Source: Oscillospiraceae bacterium (GTDB taxonomy: Bacteria > Bacillota > Clostridia > Oscillospirales > Oscillospiraceae). Taken from it: a stretch of 64,000 nt of DNA. Location of the stretch: positions 189,369 to 253,368 of the forward strand of contig CADAUZ010000001.1 of assembly GCA_902791215.1 (NCBI GenBank), written 5' to 3'. Within the stretch, counting starts at the first letter, position 1. Each line of letters starts with the position of its first letter. Made by a program: the position numbers and the translations under genes. The notes under the pieces are model-generated. The model was given only the letters and a program-made list of their open reading frames with translations. It ran no database searches and had not been told where the DNA came from. Below are positions 60,760 through 64,000 of this stretch, piece by piece.

Positions 60760-62031
60760 TCAGTGAAAAATGGAATCAAAGCCGGTCTGTTCCAGAATTT
60801 CTCTCACGGTCTCGGTTTCCCCGTAAAGCGAAACCCCTCCCGTGCAGGCCTTGTGCATGAGCAGCAGCACGCGCAGACCGGCAGAGGAAATGTATTCGAG
60901 GCGGCTGCAATCCACTTCCACGGCCTCCAGTGCCTGCTCTGCCTTCGTCTTTTCAAAGAAAGACAGCAGGCTCGGCGCGGTGATCGTATCAAGCCGCCCC
61001 GTCAGTGCCAGTGACAGCGTGCCTGACTGCATGGAGGCATCGGCGTGAAATCCCTTTGTTTCCGTGGAAGGAAGCGCTACCGCCGCCCCGCTTGGGGTGA
61101 TTTTCCAGAAAGCGCAATGCTTCATGCCCTCGCATACCGCGGCGGCCTGCTCAGGGGTAACCCTGTCCAGGGAATCCAGCTTCGGCATGTTTTCGCCGAC
61201 ATTCACACGCTCAGCCTTCAAACCGTGCTTTGCAAGAAAAGCCATCGCTTTCCCGATACTGCCCTCCATATCCGCAGGAGAGGCAATCAGCGCGTTCTTT
61301 CCGATCTCTACGTCGGACTTGTCCTTCGTCTGCTGTGTCGCATTCTTCATGATTTCCATGAAGCGATCACCCACCAGCGCGCGCATGACGATAATATACT
61401 GCAGCGAACATTCGATGTCAGCCAAGTACCAACAGCCGCCCTTCTTCTCCAGGATACGGCGGATATTGTCGCAAAGCGCCCCGGCCTCAGAATCGGTAAA
61501 GTACATCAGCAGGCCTTCGGTGGTGATACAGACCGGGCCGTTGATGTCTTCGAGCGCTTTTTCCAGCGAGGCATAGTTGGTCGCGTCCACCTCCCGGAAG
61601 TGGGCAAGCTCCCTCTGCTCCTCCGGGATCAGCGCGCGGATTTTCTCCGACGCTTCCCGAATGACCGCCGGAAGATCGAGGCCGTAATAGGGTAAGCCTT
61701 TCCTTGCAAATTCGATCGCCCGCGGCGTATAGCCGCAGGGCATATCCGCCAGCGTACAGCCGGATTCCTCCGCCAGACATGCCATCGTGCGGTAACGGCA
61801 TTCCAGCATGATCGTGCCGCCCAGCACCTGTTCCGGCGACGCTTTCGTGTTGGCACTGTTTTGCGTTGCCTCCAGTGTAAGGCCCATGCTTTTCGCCAGT
61901 GCCGCCGCGTTCCGGTCGCCGTTTGCGGCCAACTGAAACAGCGTCATCTTGGCTGTATTGAACACGGGATTCACTTTTTCAAGAAGCGTATAGTCAACAG
62001 CGGTATTGTCCCAGGACCATGTGTTTTCCAT
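60760..62031 (-). CDS. Methyltransferase-STAS fusion protein
   Basis: 423 residues. The first 300 residues are a class I SAM methyltransferase of the LCMT/PpmP-like O-methyltransferase type (DMPCGYTPRAIEFARKG, GLDLPAVIREAS, TTEGLLMYFT). The last 90 residues are a STAS domain (SLALTGRLDTITAPSLLSFF, VEVDCSRLEYISSAGLRVLLLMHK), whose Ser-Ser-Ala-Gly loop is the phosphorylated site in anti-sigma antagonists such as SpoIIAA. The combination is rare. GGAGGAGA precedes the ATG, with promoter at 62116-62144. First gene of the operon with the acyltransferase. Confidence 0.83.
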   Translation of the reverse strand: MENTWSWDNTAVDYTLLEKVNPVFNTAKMTLFQLAANGDRNAAALAKSMGLTLEATQNSANTKASPEQVLGGTIMLECRYRTMACLAEESGCTLADMPCGYTPRAIEFARKGLPYYGLDLPAVIREASEKIRALIPEEQRELAHFREVDATNYASLEKALEDINGPVCITTEGLLMYFTDSEAGALCDNIRRILEKKGGCWYLADIECSLQYIIVMRALVGDRFMEIMKNATQQTKDKSDVEIGKNALIASPADMEGSIGKAMAFLAKHGLKAERVNVGENMPKLDSLDRVTPEQAAAVCEGMKHCAFWKITPSGAAVALPSTETKGFHADASMQSGTLSLALTGRLDTITAPSLLSFFEKTKAEQALEAVEVDCSRLEYISSAGLRVLLLMHKACTGGVSLYGETETVREILEQTGFDSIFH

Positions 62032-62115
62032 AAAAGATCTCCTCCAGGTTCTGATCGTGCATCTTGCAGACTGCGCCGAAACAGCCCTCCGCCGCTTCGG
62101 ATTGAATCGCAGATT

Positions 62116-62144
62116 ATTATATACGAACAGTAGGTAAAAAGCAA
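62116..62144 (-). promoter_or_regulatory. Promoter of the methyltransferase-STAS operon
   Basis: Minus-strand TTGCTT (62144-62139) and TATAAT (62121-62116) with 17-base spacing, 85 bases before the ATG. Confidence 0.7.
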
Positions 62145-62251
62145 CACCCCCATTCGTCAGCAGTATACCAAACCGTCTAACAAATGGGGTGCTGTTCAGT
62201 TCGATCCTCCATGCAACGGAAGTCTTTATTTTCCTGTTGGAAAACCGCTTT

Positions 62252-62761
62252 TCAGAACAAGGTGCAGATCCGGGCCGCCAGCGCAGAGACCGCCGGAAAG
62301 ATCACCAGCAGCTTCAGTAGCTGGCTTTTCAGGTTATACCCGTATTTTCTGCCATTGTACACGGGTGCCACCTCGGGGTAATAATACTGGAAGAAACGGA
62401 AGCGGCACAGCAGAAACCAGTCAAAGAAGATCATGTCGTAGGCTTTGTAGATCGTAAAGATCAATAGAAAGCGCAGGAAGAACTGCGAAAAAGAAAAACC
62501 GCTCCGAAAACCGTCCCAGACGGCAATCACGCCCACGCCCAGTATAATCATGACACTCAGGATCATCAGCACCCATCCCATGGTCCGGGCGCCGCAGAAC
62601 AGTTCCTTATTTCTGGGTTTTAAGAGTTCCAGCGCTTCCTTCGGGGCTGACGAGAAAAACCACTTATTTGTACCATCATACTGAACGAAAGCCACAGCCG
62701 ATATCAGCAGAAGCGTGATCGCAGCGCAGAATACGATTGCCAGAAAAATCGTTAAAAGCAT
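62252..62761 (-). CDS. Integral membrane protein, unknown family
   Basis: 169 residues with four hydrophobic segments (residues about 5-25, 64-82, 91-110, 145-165) and aromatic-rich loops. GAGGGGAG precedes ATG 62761. It is the third gene in the unit that begins with the ATC-hydrolase-like gene, after the broken 60-codon frame, and so falls under the TTAGC operator at 63717. No function is recognisable. Confidence 0.72.
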   Translation of the reverse strand: MLLTIFLAIVFCAAITLLLISAVAFVQYDGTNKWFFSSAPKEALELLKPRNKELFCGARTMGWVLMILSVMIILGVGVIAVWDGFRSGFSFSQFFLRFLLIFTIYKAYDMIFFDWFLLCRFRFFQYYYPEVAPVYNGRKYGYNLKSQLLKLLVIFPAVSALAARICTLF

Positions 62762-62786
62762 GATGTTTCATCTCCCCTCATTTCTA

Positions 62787-62969
62787 TTATTCTTTTGCCT
62801 GTTTAAGGAGGTCTTCTTTACAATCATCTTTGCCGCAATATTCCTTCTCTTCCTCGATGAGCTCGTTTATGCGGGCGCAGATGTCCTCCCGGATCTATGG
62901 CAGAAGACTTGGGAAGTAATTCTGATAGCGGCTGACGGCCGCCAGCTGCTTCGGTCCATATGCTTTCAT
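62787..62969 (-). pseudogene. Small ORF interrupted by an in-frame amber codon
   Basis: The frame starts at ATG 62969, overlapping the stop of the ATC-hydrolase-like gene (ATGA), and reads MKAYGPKQLAAVSRYQNYFP then TAG at 62897-62895 and continues IREDICARINELIEEEKEYC to TAA at 62787. The continuation is coherent protein of the same style, so the gene was 60 codons long and carries one nonsense codon (or is read through). Family not recognised. Confidence 0.6.
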
Positions 62970-63601
62970 TTTGCACCCTTTACTTGATCTCCAACTACCC
63001 AATAATCGCAAATGCCTTCTCCGTTTGCGATCGTGTGTTCCCGAAAAAGCTTTCCGTGCTGCAGGCGGAACATGACCTCATCCGTCGCGCACAGGGCCGG
63101 CATCAGCTCCGCAATGCCTTCCCTCTCGCAGAATTCACAGATCGGGCAGCGCGTAAAGTAGTAAAAGCTTCCGTCCTGGTGCCGGGATTCATCGAAATGT
63201 ACATTCCAGTTGACCGGATAGTCCTTTCCGTGTTTGTCAAACCAGGCCTCGTACTTTTTCATATCCCGGTACCATTTCTTCGGCTGCCTGTTTAAGTCGG
63301 TCATGCCGAACACGGTCCGAAGAAGTTTCGATTCCAGAACATCCGTCATGACAAGCGCCATCTCCTCCGGTGAGATCTTCCTGCCGCTTCCCAGCCAGGC
63401 CGCGGCGAATACGTAAGCAAAGTACGCGTTCATCGCCATGGGATTTCCGGGGCCGAGATCGTCCGCATCGGATAAAAGCCTTTTGTATTCCTTTTTTCCT
63501 TCCCGAATCGACCGTTCCGCCAGAGACGTGTCAAATCGTGTGCGGATACTCTTTTTGATCATAGGCGCAAACAGCGACCAATATATTCCGACGTATTTCA
63601 C
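62966..63601 (-). CDS. L-2-amino-thiazoline-4-carboxylate hydrolase-like protein
   Basis: 211 residues matching the ATC_hydrolase family: YFTRCPICEFCEREG, ELMPALCATDEVMF, and EHTIANGEGICDYW are its conserved blocks, with Cys and Asp/His residues. Named for bacterial conversion of aminothiazoline carboxylate to cysteine; most homologues are uncharacterised. It heads an operon (broken small ORF, then membrane protein) whose promoter carries a TTAGC palindrome. The start ATG 63601 has GGAGAGAAAAAAG upstream. Confidence 0.8.
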   Translation of the reverse strand: MKYVGIYWSLFAPMIKKSIRTRFDTSLAERSIREGKKEYKRLLSDADDLGPGNPMAMNAYFAYVFAAAWLGSGRKISPEEMALVMTDVLESKLLRTVFGMTDLNRQPKKWYRDMKKYEAWFDKHGKDYPVNWNVHFDESRHQDGSFYYFTRCPICEFCEREGIAELMPALCATDEVMFRLQHGKLFREHTIANGEGICDYWVVGDQVKGAK

Positions 63602-63716
63602 AGCTTTTTTCTCTCCGTTCTTCGTGTTATTATCAGAGTCTCATTACTTTACCTTTCTCTTACTCTCGCTTCGTTTCCGTATCCCATTGGGATTCTGATT
63701 AAGACATTGGTTTTGA

Positions 63717-63764
63717 GTTAGCAATTACTAACTTCATTATAAAACTTCTTCGTTCCATCGTCAA
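63717..63764 (-). promoter_or_regulatory. Promoter and TTAGC operator of the ATC-hydrolase-like operon
   Basis: Minus-strand TTGACG (63764-63759) and TATAAT (63741-63736) with 17-base spacing. The palindrome GTTAGT-AATT-GCTAAC (63717-63732) covers the start site. Confidence 0.78.
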
Positions 63765-64000
63765 TCCGTTTGGCAAAAAGAAGTTCAGGGAATTGATGGC
63801 GGGCAGAGAGCGTACCCGAAAGTTTTCAAAGTCAAACATCTGCTTTTTGCAGCGGAAATATTCCTCAATTCTCCAACGGGAAAAGTAATGCCGCATAGCG
63901 GCAATGGCAAGATTCTTGGTGTCGGTGCTGAGATTCGTCGCCAGAACCATAGGATGATCGGCCAGACCGTAAACAAGAATAATAGAAAGCACACGATCAG
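63765..64000 (-). pseudogene. IS4-type transposase remnant, cut by the window edge
   Basis: The frame running in from the edge reads DRVLSIILVYGL, then YFSRWRIEEYFRCKKQMFDFENFRVRSLPAI, the YREK-like region of an IS4-family DDE transposase. After NSLNFF the match stops and the sequence becomes the promoter of the next operon, so the transposase is truncated at its C-terminus. The rest, if any, lies beyond the window. Confidence 0.75.

Overview
The window is a GC-rich, gene-dense bacterial chromosome segment. Gene content points to an anaerobic, gut-type member of the Clostridia, probably an Oscillospiraceae/Ruminococcaceae-like organism. The signs are a T-box leader, clean Gram-positive Shine-Dalgarno sites, a group-B-like [FeFe] hydrogenase with a thioredoxin-like ferredoxin partner, MoxR/DUF58/transglutaminase and P-type ATPase/DUF6110 loci, large signal-peptide surface proteins, and many short palindromic repeats. 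The taxon is inferred from content only. I see no CRISPR array, rRNA, prophage or complete insertion sequence; a transposase remnant touches the right edge.

Layout. 1-5 kb: release factor 3, a MacB/FtsX-type ABC transporter, and tRNA-Arg(CCU) followed by repeats built from copies of the tRNA 3' end. 5-10 kb: a small protein, then a leftward operon of radical SAM protein, MFS transporter and Suv3-like helicase, then tRNA-Ala(GGC) with a broken duplicate of its 5' end. 10-14.6 kb: a leftward methionine-uptake operon (T-box, metN, metI, metQ-like, M20 amidohydrolase); its binding protein is circularly permuted. 14.6-23.1 kb: gene fragments, a chagasin-type inhibitor, a cyclase, and an operon for a 1608-residue secreted protein with an aerolysin-like segment, a 40-residue peptide and a BspA-like protein. 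23.3-29.7 kb: ferredoxin plus [FeFe] hydrogenase, then moxR-DUF58-transglutaminase. 29.6-36.1 kb: methyltransferase, folD, a 41-residue protein, a P-type ATPase with DUF6110, and an alpha/beta hydrolase. 36.5-40.9 kb: an SOS-like cassette (S24 repressor, Y-family polymerase, YolD-like, SRAP) and a metallo-beta-lactamase-fold hydrolase. 41-52 kb: a 1775-residue LysM/repeat protein, RluA-type synthase, PrmA, a Pro-rich exported protein and a secreted transglutaminase-like protein. 52-58 kb: a second tRNA-end-like repeat cluster, a Ca-binding-repeat protein, an alanine/Na+ symporter, a ParB-like protein, 5-formyl-THF cyclo-ligase and LysA. 58-64 kb: a TetR regulator, a condensation-type acyltransferase, a methyltransferase-STAS fusion, an ATC-hydrolase-like operon and a transposase remnant.

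How it hangs together. Five transcription units between 30.6 and 63.8 kb (methyltransferase; 41-residue protein; DUF6110/P-type ATPase; alpha/beta hydrolase; ATC-hydrolase-like operon) carry the same palindrome, TTAGC-N4-GCTAA, in or just downstream of a sigma-A promoter. They look like one regulon whose regulator is not in the window. The methionine operon is probably controlled by uncharged tRNA-Met. The TetR gene has its own large palindromic operator.

The points most worth follow-up are the circularly permuted MetQ, the shared-operator regulon, the tRNA-3'-end repeat family, the methyltransferase-STAS/acyltransferase pair, and the aerolysin-like protein with its peptide.
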